Source: a virus. From it: a stretch of DNA of 41,693 bases. The notes under the pieces are model-generated. The model had not been told where the DNA came from. It did not search any database and was given only the letters and a program-made list of their open reading frames with translations. The translations under genes were made by a program, and so were the position numbers. The stretch lies in IMG/VR virus record IMGVR_UViG_3300046171_000345, positions 1 to 41,693 of that record. One strand, written 5' to 3'. Below, piece after piece: positions 32,887 through 39,814 of the stretch; position 1 is the stretch's first letter; every line of letters starts with the position of its first letter.

Positions 32887-32913
32887 ATAACGATACTAAA
32901 GAAAACTTAAATT
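32887..32913 (-). promoter_or_regulatory. Candidate leaderless promoter before the GT-A gene
   Basis: On the minus strand TAGTAT (32898-32893) lies six bases (CGTTAT) before the ATG at 32886. It is close in sequence to the box at 26767-26762 (TAGTATC then GTTA in both). The -35 position has TTAGAT, a weak match. No Shine-Dalgarno is present. Confidence 0.45.
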
Positions 32914-33642
32914 TTATCTAATTAATTTTGTTTTTATATTTCCGAAATTATTTAATCCTGTTAGTTTTTTGTATTTACAGTTTTTTGATTTTAAGCATAT
33001 TGTTAATACAGATTCTGGCACCTTGATCATATATTCTGGATAACCTTCGTTCCATAAGAAATTTACAGCCTGCTCGACTTCGTTTAGGCAGCTCATGTAT
33101 TTTTGCATATACTCGATACTTCCAACCGCAATTTGGTCATTAACTTGCTTTGGTAGTGCTGCTTGGTCATTGACGAAACTAAATGCAAATTGTTTTTTTA
33201 ATTCTTCTTCATGATTGTATATATTATTACTCTCGAAATAAGGCAATCTAATATGATTATTGTCAATACAGTCTTGTAATTCGTATTTTTTAATTGGTTC
33301 CAAAACTTGGATGTCTGGTCTGAGTCTAATGACCAAATCATATATTTTTTTCTTTTTTGGTAATAATTTATAAACTGATTTCATATTAAATAGCATGGGA
33401 ATTAATCCTGCGCTAGGTTGATATGGTAGATCATCTTTATTTATTGAATAATTATATGCATCGCTTGGCCAAGTAATAAATTTTTTTACTTTGTAATATT
33501 CATTAAATTGTATATAATCTTCATCGTTCCATGTTGATAAATATATATCTGGTTTGAGTGGATTTATTATGTTTTGTAGTATAGAATCGGTACATGATTT
33601 CCAATTACCGAGCTTACCACTGAAACAAAGTGCTACTTTCAT
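32914..33642 (-). CDS. Glycosyltransferase-like protein (ALCFSG type)
   Basis: The 242-residue protein opens with MKVALCFSGKLGNW (1-14) and has YDLVIRLRPDI at 101-111, a pattern seen in a family of phage and bacterial sugar transferases of capsule and LPS loci. The Asp of RPDI is in the place of the donor-binding Asp. The sequence after 160 (FSFVNDQAALP, DQIAVGSIEYMQKYM) matches that family's acceptor side: the transferase presents a check for a DQ/GS pair. It overlaps the GT9-like gene by four bases and is followed by a 27-base gap with a promoter-like box. The donor and acceptor are not known. Confidence 0.68.
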   Translation of the reverse strand: MKVALCFSGKLGNWKSCTDSILQNIINPLKPDIYLSTWNDEDYIQFNEYYKVKKFITWPSDAYNYSINKDDLPYQPSAGLIPMLFNMKSVYKLLPKKKKIYDLVIRLRPDIQVLEPIKKYELQDCIDNNHIRLPYFESNNIYNHEEELKKQFAFSFVNDQAALPKQVNDQIAVGSIEYMQKYMSCLNEVEQAVNFLWNEGYPEYMIKVPESVLTICLKSKNCKYKKLTGLNNFGNIKTKLIR

Positions 33643-34589
33643 TCAGTTATATATTCAGTAATATCTCTCTGCCCTATTAGCTTCTCTATGTTGTCAAGAA
33701 GAAATGGATAAAGTTTATAGGCGGGGTTTCTTAATGTATTTTTTACGATTTGCCCTGCGGTTTTAACATCGTGGTGCATTGGAAGAATGAATTTATCATC
33801 AAATAACCATCTTATTAAATATGAATATTGTACTTTACCGTATTGTTTGCAATACTTAGAGAATGTAAATGTTGGTTTTGAATAGTGGTATGGTATATAT
33901 CTTATTCCAGAATCCACACCAAGCGCAGCAACACACTTACTTGATAAATAAAATATCTCTCGAAGTGATGCATGTATGAAGTGTACTTTTTCTAAATTTT
34001 TTGCAATTAATTTTTCGTATTTATGTTTTGATTGTTCATCATATAAAATAATAATATCAAATTCTTGTGATATATTCTCTATTAGTTTTTCGATATACCA
34101 ATCTTCCATGTTTGAATCTGCATTGTCTCTTGCATATAAATGAGCCAAGATAAATTTATCAGGTGTTTTTATATTAAGATCTGCGCGATTTTCTGGAGTT
34201 GGAAAGGTTTTAAAATACTTTAGCCAATCATAATCATGGTTGAGCCAGCCAAGAGAGTCAATATGCAGATCGTAAAATAAATCATATTCTGATGTCATTT
34301 TTTTATAAATTTCATCGGGTACGTTTTTTATTGAACTTGGATAATCCTCATTCGGGAAGTTTGCGCATTTAATTTTTAAATTTTTATACTTTTTTTCTTC
34401 AATTATAAATGTATTATCGAAGTGGGATGGCCACATTTCATTCAAGATAGATGATTGAAGTTTATTTCCTTCTGTATCCGAGTATAAATCTATAGAGCAA
34501 GAAGGGTATTTCTCTTTTATTGCAGGTATAAAACGATTAGCCGCGAAATGATCTCCTAACCCTCCTTCGATTCTTACCGAAATTCTCAT
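33639..34589 (-). CDS. GT9-like (heptosyltransferase-type) glycosyltransferase
   Basis: Residues 8-15 (EGGLGDHF) carry the Gly-rich N-terminal loop of GT9 enzymes, and residues 224-228 (GVDSG) are the donor-binding Asp-Ser-Gly of that family; the total of 316 residues is normal. GT9 enzymes transfer heptose or similar sugars in LPS core. The start is supported by a good Shine-Dalgarno (GAGGGGAG, spacing about five to six bases before the ATG at 34589), which lies in the end of the winged-helix gene. This is the first sugar enzyme of the minus-strand operon. Confidence 0.8.
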   Translation of the reverse strand: MRISVRIEGGLGDHFAANRFIPAIKEKYPSCSIDLYSDTEGNKLQSSILNEMWPSHFDNTFIIEEKKYKNLKIKCANFPNEDYPSSIKNVPDEIYKKMTSEYDLFYDLHIDSLGWLNHDYDWLKYFKTFPTPENRADLNIKTPDKFILAHLYARDNADSNMEDWYIEKLIENISQEFDIIILYDEQSKHKYEKLIAKNLEKVHFIHASLREIFYLSSKCVAALGVDSGIRYIPYHYSKPTFTFSKYCKQYGKVQYSYLIRWLFDDKFILPMHHDVKTAGQIVKNTLRNPAYKLYPFLLDNIEKLIGQRDITEYITE

Positions 34590-34963
34590 GTAATCTCCCC
34601 TCTTACCATTACAGCTCCACCAAGAACTATTGTATTTAATTGAGTTAACATCTTATTGCAAGTCTTCCTTCTTTTGATATGCTTAGCTCTATACAGTCTG
34701 CCAAGACTTGCGGAAATCTTACCGTAAGACATGCCTCCAAGATCCTCAGCAATCCTTTCGTTCGAGAAGAATATAGGCTTACCGTGCCCCGCCTTTGATA
34801 GAAGATAGTTGTAAACAACAAGATCGTTGCCAATTAAGTTTCCTTCGATAACGTCTTGTTGAACTGCCACTGGAATTTGTATAAACTTTTTCATAATTCG
34901 TAATATCATATCAAGAAAATTGCTTTTGGTCAAGTTAAATCTAAAAAAATCAATTCTGGTCAT
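34586..34963 (-). CDS. Winged-helix DNA-binding protein (HTH_36-like)
   Basis: Up to 125 residues. The core (LIGNDLVVYNYLLSKAGHGK, FFSNERIAEDLGG, YGKISASLGRLYRAKHIKRR) has the layout of a winged helix: a first helix with a VYNYLLS strip, SNE..AEDL as the second helix, then the recognition helix and a Lys/Arg-rich wing. The same layout occurs in HTH_36-type replication and regulatory proteins. The ATG at 34963 is preceded by TACAAT seven bases upstream; a second start at 34894 (MKKFIQIP) is also possible and would remove a hydrophobic N-terminus of unclear use. It is the first gene of the minus operon, so it may control it. A perfect palindrome lies over its -10 box. Confidence 0.68.
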   Translation of the reverse strand: MTRIDFFRFNLTKSNFLDMILRIMKKFIQIPVAVQQDVIEGNLIGNDLVVYNYLLSKAGHGKPIFFSNERIAEDLGGMSYGKISASLGRLYRAKHIKRRKTCNKMLTQLNTIVLGGAVMVRGEIT

Positions 34964-35071
34964 TCAATTAATTGTACAATGTTAATAATATAGGTTTCCT
35001 TATATAATTTTTATTAAATATAATATATATAAATATTGACATTATTGTGAAATGGTGATATACTGTTAACC
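34964..35071. promoter_or_regulatory. Divergent promoter region
   Basis: This 108-base AT-rich gap separates the two operons and holds no gene. Toward the plus strand it contains TTGACA (35036-35041), a 17-base spacer and TATACT (35059-35064), seven bases before the ATG at 35072. Toward the minus strand it has TACAAT (34976-34971), seven bases before the ATG at 34963, with no good -35. Neither start has a Shine-Dalgarno, so both transcripts are predicted to be leaderless. Confidence 0.75.
34971..34980. promoter_or_regulatory. Palindrome over the minus-strand -10 box, candidate operator
   Basis: ATTGTACAAT is a perfect 10-base palindrome, and it is flanked by TTAA and TTAA (34967-34970 roughly, and 34982-34985). 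It overlaps the TACAAT -10 box of the minus operon. The winged-helix protein encoded just downstream could bind here and repress its own operon. This is inference from position. Confidence 0.35.
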
Positions 35072-35368
35072 ATGAAATTTATAGATCTAAGTGAAAGTAA
35101 GTACTTTTTAATAAAATGCTCTGATTGGTCTGTCGTAATATCTGCCGAAGACGAAACTGAAGCATGCACAAACGCGCTCAAAGAAATGATGAAAAGGAGA
35201 GGTAAAAATTTAAAACTATCTTCTGTAATGATATCCAATGAGATGAAGGCCGATATAATGGACGAAGATTATGATGAACTGGTTGAGTATCATTCCGTAT
35301 CAAGAATGCTTGCTAACGCCGGATTTCATGAATTATCATCAAGTTTAAAATCTATATTAGGAGCATAA
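35072..35368 (+). CDS. Hypothetical protein, 98 residues
   Basis: This is a small acidic protein with no motif I recognise. It has an N-terminal beta-strand pair (KYFLIKCSDWSVVISAE) followed by helices (ETEACTNALKEMMKRR) and a C-terminal helix (LEYH-like VEYHSVSRMLANAGF, SSSLKSIL). The first gene of the plus operon is driven by the strongest promoter in the window and starts with an ATG that is likely at the 5' end of the mRNA. Small first genes of early phage operons often adjust host functions, but nothing in the sequence shows this. Confidence 0.72.
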   Translation: MKFIDLSESKYFLIKCSDWSVVISAEDETEACTNALKEMMKRRGKNLKLSSVMISNEMKADIMDEDYDELVEYHSVSRMLANAGFHELSSSLKSILGA

Positions 35369-35373
35369 AAATA

Positions 35374-35922
35374 ATGAAATTAATAGGAATATCAGGATTA
35401 GCAAGATCAGGAAAAGATAGCTTTTATGAAAAATGTATACCACTTCTTCAAAATAAAGGATACAAATACAAGAGGTTTGCTTTTGCAGACGCGCTAAAAG
35501 AGGAGTGTGACCCATTCCTATTGGATAATATAGGCATATCCGCATTCACGGAAGATAATAATGAAAAAGAAATCATCAGACCTCTCTTAGTTGTATACGG
35601 AACGCACATTAGAAGAAAAATGAACAAAAATTGTTGGATAGAAAAAATAGAGCCAAGAGTTAAGGAATCTATCTCCGATAAAACATTCTCATTTATAACT
35701 GACGTTAGGTTTGATAACGAAATAGATTGGGTTCACAATCTAGGAGGAGAGACAGTACATATAACAAGAAAAGGGATTTTACCCCCAAATGAAGACGAGC
35801 GAAAGAACGACCCCGTCTTGAAAAATAAATCAAAGTTCCTAGTCGAGTGGGGAGACTTTAATGAAGAAAAATTGGAATCTTCAGACAAATTAGTATCATC
35901 TATAATGAATTCAATATTATGA
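35374..35922 (+). CDS. Deoxynucleoside monophosphate kinase
   Basis: The P-loop GLARSGKDS (8-16) and the layout (FAFADALKEECDPFLL at 35-50; then VYGTHIRRKMNKNCWIEK; then FITDVRFDNEIDWV with the Asp that contacts substrate) match phage dNMP kinases like T4 gp1. The length of 182 residues is slightly shorter than T4 gp1 (241). It phosphorylates dNMPs for replication. The ATG lies 5 bases after the previous stop with AGGAGC 10 bases upstream, inside the end of that gene. It overlaps the sigma factor gene by four bases. Confidence 0.88.
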   Translation: MKLIGISGLARSGKDSFYEKCIPLLQNKGYKYKRFAFADALKEECDPFLLDNIGISAFTEDNNEKEIIRPLLVVYGTHIRRKMNKNCWIEKIEPRVKESISDKTFSFITDVRFDNEIDWVHNLGGETVHITRKGILPPNEDERKNDPVLKNKSKFLVEWGDFNEEKLESSDKLVSSIMNSIL

Positions 35923-36524
35923 ACGACGAAGAAGATCAAACACTAATACAAAACATACAAAATAAGCGCAACGAAACAGACAGTTTAAATGAGCTCGTTA
36001 ATAGGCATAGCGGAATCTATCTTGAAATGGTAAATGCATTTTCTTCTCCAGGAAATCAATTTGTAGATAGAAACGAGTTAATACAAGAGAAAGAATATAG
36101 AATTTATAAAGCAGCCTTAAATTACGACGAAAATAGAGGAGCAAAGTTTAGTACATATTTAGGCAACGAAACAAAATGGTTATGTTTAAATACTTACAAC
36201 AAAAACAGAAGGAAACCTATTTTTCAATCAGAGTTCATAGAAAACTGCCAAGGCGTACAGGAAAGCGAAGGCCACTCGGATATTTCTGAAAGCTTGAAAA
36301 AAGATCTTTTTGATAAAGTATTATCTATATTAAACACACACCCAGACAAAAGAGTAGAGAAGATATTTAAAATGAGATATGTAGTAGGTCAAGAAAATAA
36401 AGTTATGCCATGGAAAAATGTTTGCAGTAAAATGAAATTAAGTATACAAGGATGTATAAATATCCACAACTCAGCAGTAAAATACGTACAACAAGAATTA
36501 AAGGAGGAAATAAGTTTTGAATAA
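35919..36524 (+). CDS. Sigma-70 family RNA polymerase sigma factor
   Basis: The 201-residue protein has a sigma region 2-like helix set at about 22-100: LNELVNRHSGIYLEMVNAF (24-42), LIQEKEYRIYKAALNYDENRGAKFSTYLGNETKWLCLN (about 56-93; given in parts as YKAALNYDENRGAKFSTYL and ETKWLCLN). Here FSTYLGNETKWL is in the place of the FSTYA..WIR strip that binds core polymerase and the -10 box. The C-terminal helices (KNVCSKMKLSIQGCINIHNS) look like region 4. Such phage sigma factors often switch on late genes. The neighbouring structural genes have unusual -10 boxes (GTGTAATATA), which it may recognise. Confidence 0.8.
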   Translation: MNDEEDQTLIQNIQNKRNETDSLNELVNRHSGIYLEMVNAFSSPGNQFVDRNELIQEKEYRIYKAALNYDENRGAKFSTYLGNETKWLCLNTYNKNRRKPIFQSEFIENCQGVQESEGHSDISESLKKDLFDKVLSILNTHPDKRVEKIFKMRYVVGQENKVMPWKNVCSKMKLSIQGCINIHNSAVKYVQQELKEEISFE

Positions 36525-36900
36525 ATTTATAGCATTAGGCAATCTCACCAAAGACCCAGAGTCAAAAACCACAAAAAGTGGAAAGAATGTATGTTCTTTT
36601 AGTATAGCAATAAATAATAAGGTTAGTAACAGCGTGACCTACATAGATGTAGAAACATGGAACAAGTCGGCAGAAAACTGTGATAGATTCCTAAGTAAAG
36701 GTAGGAAAGTTTTAATAGAGGGTAAACTTCAATTAAACACCTGGCAATCTAAATCCGGAGAAAGTAGAAGTAAAATCTTTTGCGTTGCAGATTTAGTAAC
36801 CTTCTTAGATAAGAACGCCGGGAATCAAGAGTCTCAACAAAAACCTCAAGAGAAAGTCTCACAGCAGGAAGAGGACGAATTCGCGGATATCCCATTCTAA
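36517..36900 (+). CDS. ssb: Single-stranded DNA-binding protein
   Basis: The 127-residue protein fits bacterial-type SSB: an OB-fold (residues 1-105; LGNLTKDPESKTTKSG, VTYIDVETWNKSAEN, GRKVLIEGKLQLNTW), a Gln-rich linker, and the acidic tail EDEFADIPF at the C-terminus that recruits partners. It starts with TTG at 36517, supported by a strong Shine-Dalgarno (AAGGAGG, ending nine bases before it). It overlaps the sigma gene by eight bases and abuts the glycosyltransferase gene (TAATG). Coats ssDNA in replication and repair. Confidence 0.93.
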   Translation: MNKFIALGNLTKDPESKTTKSGKNVCSFSIAINNKVSNSVTYIDVETWNKSAENCDRFLSKGRKVLIEGKLQLNTWQSKSGESRSKIFCVADLVTFLDKNAGNQESQQKPQEKVSQQEEDEFADIPF

Positions 36901-37955
36901 TGAATAAGTTAATATATAAAGCTCCATTAAACTCACTTTCATTTGGTAATGTTTCGTTTAATCTACTAAAAGAAATATATAAAAAAGGAATAGACTTAAC
37001 ATTTTTCCCAATTGGGAAATTAGATGTTAGCGCATTTAATATAAAGGATGAAGGTTTTAAGAAATGGCTGGAAGAATCCGTCCAGAATAGATTTAAGAAA
37101 CTAGATAAAGATTCTACTACATTACAAATGTGGCACCTTAACGGATCTCAAGATAGAATTAGTGGGAAGCAAATACTTTATACATTCTATGAATTGGATG
37201 AGCCTACCGAAAATGAGCTTGCTTTAGCTAGCTTTCAAGATAAAGCTGTTTTTAGCAGTTCTTATGCTAGTGAAAAATTCAACAATTCCCACTTTGCTCC
37301 ATTGGGGTTCGATGATTCTTTCGAAAAAACCAATAAAAAATACCTTGAAGGAAAGATACATTTTGGTTTAATGGGTAAATTTGAAAAAAGAAAACATACT
37401 CAAAAAATAATTCAATCATGGATTAAGAAGTATGGCAACGATTACAAGTATCAACTTAGCTGCTGTATAACAAATCCCTTCTTCAAAAAAGAACAAATGG
37501 AACAAGTTATAGCTCAATGTATGGGAGGAAAAAGATATGGTAATGTAAATTTTATACCTTTCCTACCGTCAAATACTCAAGTAAATGATTTTTTAAATTC
37601 GGTAGACATTGACCTCGGAGGAATGAGCGGTGCAGAAGGATGGAACCTTCCTTCTTTTAACGCAACGTGCCTAGGAAAATGGAGTATCGTCCTTAACGCA
37701 ACATCCCACAAAGACTGGGCGAATGAACAAAACTGCATTCTTTTAAACCCAAGTGGTAAAGAGCCTATATACGATAACATATTTTTTCACCAAGGATCAG
37801 ATTTTAACCAAGGAAGTATGTATTCATTTGACGAAGAAGAATTTATATCCGCAATGGAGAAAGCTGAATCAATATGCAAAACAGAAAATAAAGAAGGTTT
37901 AAAATTAAAAAATAAATTTACATACGCAAAAACCTTAGAAAAAATATTAGAATAA
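36900..37955 (+). CDS. Glycosyltransferase (GT-B, GT4-like)
   Basis: The 351-residue protein resembles GT-B transferases of aquatic phages. About residues 150-165 (KIHFGLMGKFEKRKHTQ) are the start of the second lobe, NVNFIPFLPSNTQVNDF (about 213-229) is the helix-strand before the donor site, and DIDLGGMSGAEGWNLPSFNATCLG (about 234-257, in parts DIDLGGMSGAEGW and NLPSFNA) holds the E..P..A donor-binding segment of GT4 (SxxEGWNLPxxEA). It lies on the plus strand away from the sugar cassette, just upstream of virion structural genes, so it may glycosylate the virion. It starts with TAATG overlap and ends with another. Confidence 0.78.
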   Translation: MNKLIYKAPLNSLSFGNVSFNLLKEIYKKGIDLTFFPIGKLDVSAFNIKDEGFKKWLEESVQNRFKKLDKDSTTLQMWHLNGSQDRISGKQILYTFYELDEPTENELALASFQDKAVFSSSYASEKFNNSHFAPLGFDDSFEKTNKKYLEGKIHFGLMGKFEKRKHTQKIIQSWIKKYGNDYKYQLSCCITNPFFKKEQMEQVIAQCMGGKRYGNVNFIPFLPSNTQVNDFLNSVDIDLGGMSGAEGWNLPSFNATCLGKWSIVLNATSHKDWANEQNCILLNPSGKEPIYDNIFFHQGSDFNQGSMYSFDEEEFISAMEKAESICKTENKEGLKLKNKFTYAKTLEKILE

Positions 37956-38299
37956 TGCCTTTATATACATACGAACACCCAGAGAGCGGAGAAATAATAG
38001 ATGTCGTTCAATCAATGATTGAAGACCACATCTATACAGATGAAACAGGATTAAAATGGAAGAGGGTTTTTCACTCCCCTCAAGCCTCAATAGACGCAAA
38101 CATAGATCCTTTTAGTAAAAAAGACTTCAAGGATAAAATTGAAAATAAAAAAGGCTCATATGGAGACTTATTAGATAGAAGTAAAGAGCTCAGTCAAGCA
38201 AGAAAAGATAAAGCCGGAATAGATCCAGTTCAACAAAAATACTTCAAAGAATACAGCAATAAAAGAAGGGGTCTAAAACACCCCTTAGACAGAGGCTAA
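37955..38299 (+). CDS. FmdB-like small protein lacking zinc cysteines
   Basis: The first eight residues (MPLYTYEH) match the start of FmdB-type zinc ribbons (MPxYxYxC). The Cys pairs that hold zinc are absent here; the place has His and Pro instead. The body has WKRVFHSPQASIDANIDPF at 46-64, typical of a phage version of this family, followed by a charged, likely helical, tail (LLDRSKELSQARKDK, YFKEYSNKRR). Its role in phages is not known. The gene begins directly after the glycosyltransferase stop (TAATG) and ends in a GC-rich hairpin. Confidence 0.68.
   Translation: MPLYTYEHPESGEIIDVVQSMIEDHIYTDETGLKWKRVFHSPQASIDANIDPFSKKDFKDKIENKKGSYGDLLDRSKELSQARKDKAGIDPVQQKYFKEYSNKRRGLKHPLDRG
38266..38286. 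repeat. Perfect 7-bp hairpin at the end of the FmdB-like gene
   Basis: AAGGGGT (38266-38272) pairs with ACCCCTT (38280-38286) across a seven-base loop. No T run follows, so it is not a classic terminator, but it lies just before the promoter-like sequence of the first structural gene. It could separate transcripts or be a processing site. Confidence 0.5.
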
Positions 38300-38323
38300 A
38301 TTTAAGTGTAATATACTCCTGAG
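38286..38323 (+). promoter_or_regulatory. Candidate late promoter of the 38324 structural gene
   Basis: TAGACA (38286-38291) is followed after 17 bases by TAATAT (38309-38314), within the stretch GTGTAATATA (38306-38315). The ATG at 38324 is nine bases downstream, and an alternative -10, TATACT (38312-38317), is six bases upstream of it. The same GTGTAATATA occurs before the structural gene at 39815. No Shine-Dalgarno is seen. Confidence 0.5.
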
Positions 38324-39403
38324 ATGTCAAACCCAGGAGATTTTAAAAACAATCCGTTATACACGGATATTACGAGGCTAGACCACTTATCGCCTCAGCC
38401 AACATTTTCTTATTTTTGGAATGTTCAATCTGGTAGGTGGGAACCAGCAACATCACTGACTCTAGACCTTGGCTCTGGAGGCTTTTCGGGTTCTTTTAAT
38501 GCTGAATTTGATTTTTCAGAAACAAATCGACTGTTATCTGGAATTTCCGGTCAATTAAGTGATGTTAATGACACTGAGACCCATAGGTTACTATCTGGAA
38601 TTTCAGGTGAACTAGGGGAAATAAACGACGCTGAAACCCATCGTTTACTTTCTGGTATTTCAGGCGAACTAGGTAAAATAAACGACACCGAAACCCACAG
38701 GTTGCTATCTGGAGTTTCAGGAGTGCTTGAAGATTTATCAATATCTGGAGGCACAACTCACGTAAATAGAGCTGATACCCAACCATGGAAACTAATAACC
38801 AAGACAGTTAATCAAAAAATAGAAGAAGACTTCATCCTCATGGAGGATATACCAAATAATTTAAGATACGGAGATTACGGAGAAAATTGTTACGGTCAAG
38901 ACAAGAGTATAATGGATGACATTCTAGGAAACTATAATTTAAACGCTAGACTAGATAGAAGCACTCCAGAAACTGGACATCCAGACTATTTTATTCATGC
39001 AGAATATATTGATACAGGAAGATGTGTAGAATCAACTCAAGTGTTTCATTCAGACACGAGATTCGCAATGAGACAAGAAAACCAAAAAGCGAGTCTAATA
39101 AATTCATATGAACTAAAAGATTTTAACGACTTATATCAAAGGGGTTTAGTCGATAATATTCAACTATACAACGAATCTCCATACCCAATACAATTTCACA
39201 CAATAGATTCAACGTTTGATGCTAGTAAAGCTTTTACTCCAGAAAATGATAATTTATTGTATTTATTTTCCGATACAGCCGTAAAATTGAATAGCGATGA
39301 AGCGCAAAAAATATTTGTAAAAAGACCGCATACCATATCGGGTTATACAATAAAATATTCTATAACTTATAAATCTACTGGAATTAGCGATATAATATAC
39401 TAA
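38324..39403 (+). CDS. Virion structural protein with four 19-residue repeats
   Basis: The 359-residue protein has four tandem 19-residue repeats at about residues 67-142, the form being (E)T(H/N)RLLSG(I/V)SG.L...(N)D. They look like one strand and one helix each and are probably oligomerising coiled coil or a beta-alpha stack. The C-terminal 200 residues hold a Gly/Tyr/Asp-rich region (GDYGENCYGQDKSIMDDIL) and beta strands. The tandem DNA copies near 38520-38748 have about 57-bp periods. I recognise no named family; a virion fibre or spike is likely because its neighbours are structural and late-type promoters precede it. Confidence 0.65.
   Translation: MSNPGDFKNNPLYTDITRLDHLSPQPTFSYFWNVQSGRWEPATSLTLDLGSGGFSGSFNAEFDFSETNRLLSGISGQLSDVNDTETHRLLSGISGELGEINDAETHRLLSGISGELGKINDTETHRLLSGVSGVLEDLSISGGTTHVNRADTQPWKLITKTVNQKIEEDFILMEDIPNNLRYGDYGENCYGQDKSIMDDILGNYNLNARLDRSTPETGHPDYFIHAEYIDTGRCVESTQVFHSDTRFAMRQENQKASLINSYELKDFNDLYQRGLVDNIQLYNESPYPIQFHTIDSTFDASKAFTPENDNLLYLFSDTAVKLNSDEAQKIFVKRPHTISGYTIKYSITYKSTGISDIIY
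38521..38748 (+). repeat. Tandem 57-bp repeats (four copies)
   Basis: Four copies of about 57 bases each encode ETNRLLSGISGQLSDVNDT and its variants. The third and second protein copies differ in only two residues (EINDA versus KINDT), and the DNA has diverged mostly at third positions. This shows a coding duplication under protein-level constraint. It may vary in copy number among related phages. Confidence 0.8.
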
Positions 39404-39408
39404 ATGTT
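39391..39408 (+). promoter_or_regulatory. Candidate -10 element before the 39409 gene
   Basis: TATAATATACT occupies 39391-39401. TATACT at its end (39396-39401) is seven bases upstream of the ATG at 39409. The sequence is also the coding end of the preceding gene, so the match could be chance in AT-rich DNA. Confidence 0.3.
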
Positions 39409-39792
39409 ATGGAATTTTTCTCAATAAGAAGGCCAATACAAAGAGTTGGGATAAACCAATATATAATTGGTGACGACCCGACCAGCCCACAACTAGTAAT
39501 AGATAATGGAGCTATCTCTGCGGAGACCATACAGATCACAAGCGGTGTTCAAATTAATGGGGTTGATATATCTTCAGATTTAGAATATCTACCAACTTCA
39601 TTTATAACAAATAGATACAAATTAGAAGAAGCTTTTGAGGTAGACGAATACGGAGATGTCACCCCAGCAACGGGAGCCCAGGTCTCTGACCCCATGTGGA
39701 TTCTAAGAGGAGAAAATGACTTAGAGGTTAGAGCAAACCTATGGAGATACAACACAGGGCCAGAAGCATTTACGGAAGATATATCTTTTTAA
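39409..39792 (+). CDS. Hypothetical virion-associated protein, 127 residues
   Basis: A short protein with a likely N-terminal strand (EFFSIRRPIQRVGINQYII) and an ETIQITSGVQINGVDIS segment, similar to the ALTLNGVDVSQ segment of the next gene's product (both read as a beta hairpin before a helix). I recognise no family. The ATG at 39409 lies seven bases after a TATACT hexamer (39396-39401), and no Shine-Dalgarno is seen. It is in the structural cluster and probably part of the virion. Confidence 0.6.
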   Translation: MEFFSIRRPIQRVGINQYIIGDDPTSPQLVIDNGAISAETIQITSGVQINGVDISSDLEYLPTSFITNRYKLEEAFEVDEYGDVTPATGAQVSDPMWILRGENDLEVRANLWRYNTGPEAFTEDISF

Positions 39793-39800
39793 AAATATAC

Positions 39801-39814
39801 GTGTAATATAAGTA
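39801..39814 (+). promoter_or_regulatory. Candidate late promoter element before the 39815 gene
   Basis: GTGTAATATA (39801-39810) is identical to the ten bases at 38306-38315. TAATAT (39804-39809) lies five bases before the ATG at 39815. No -35 is apparent and no Shine-Dalgarno is present. Confidence 0.45.

Noticed and set aside
34645-34833. A 62-residue minus-strand frame inside the winged-helix gene
   Set aside because: It overlaps the conserved winged-helix core in another frame and adds no plausible product.
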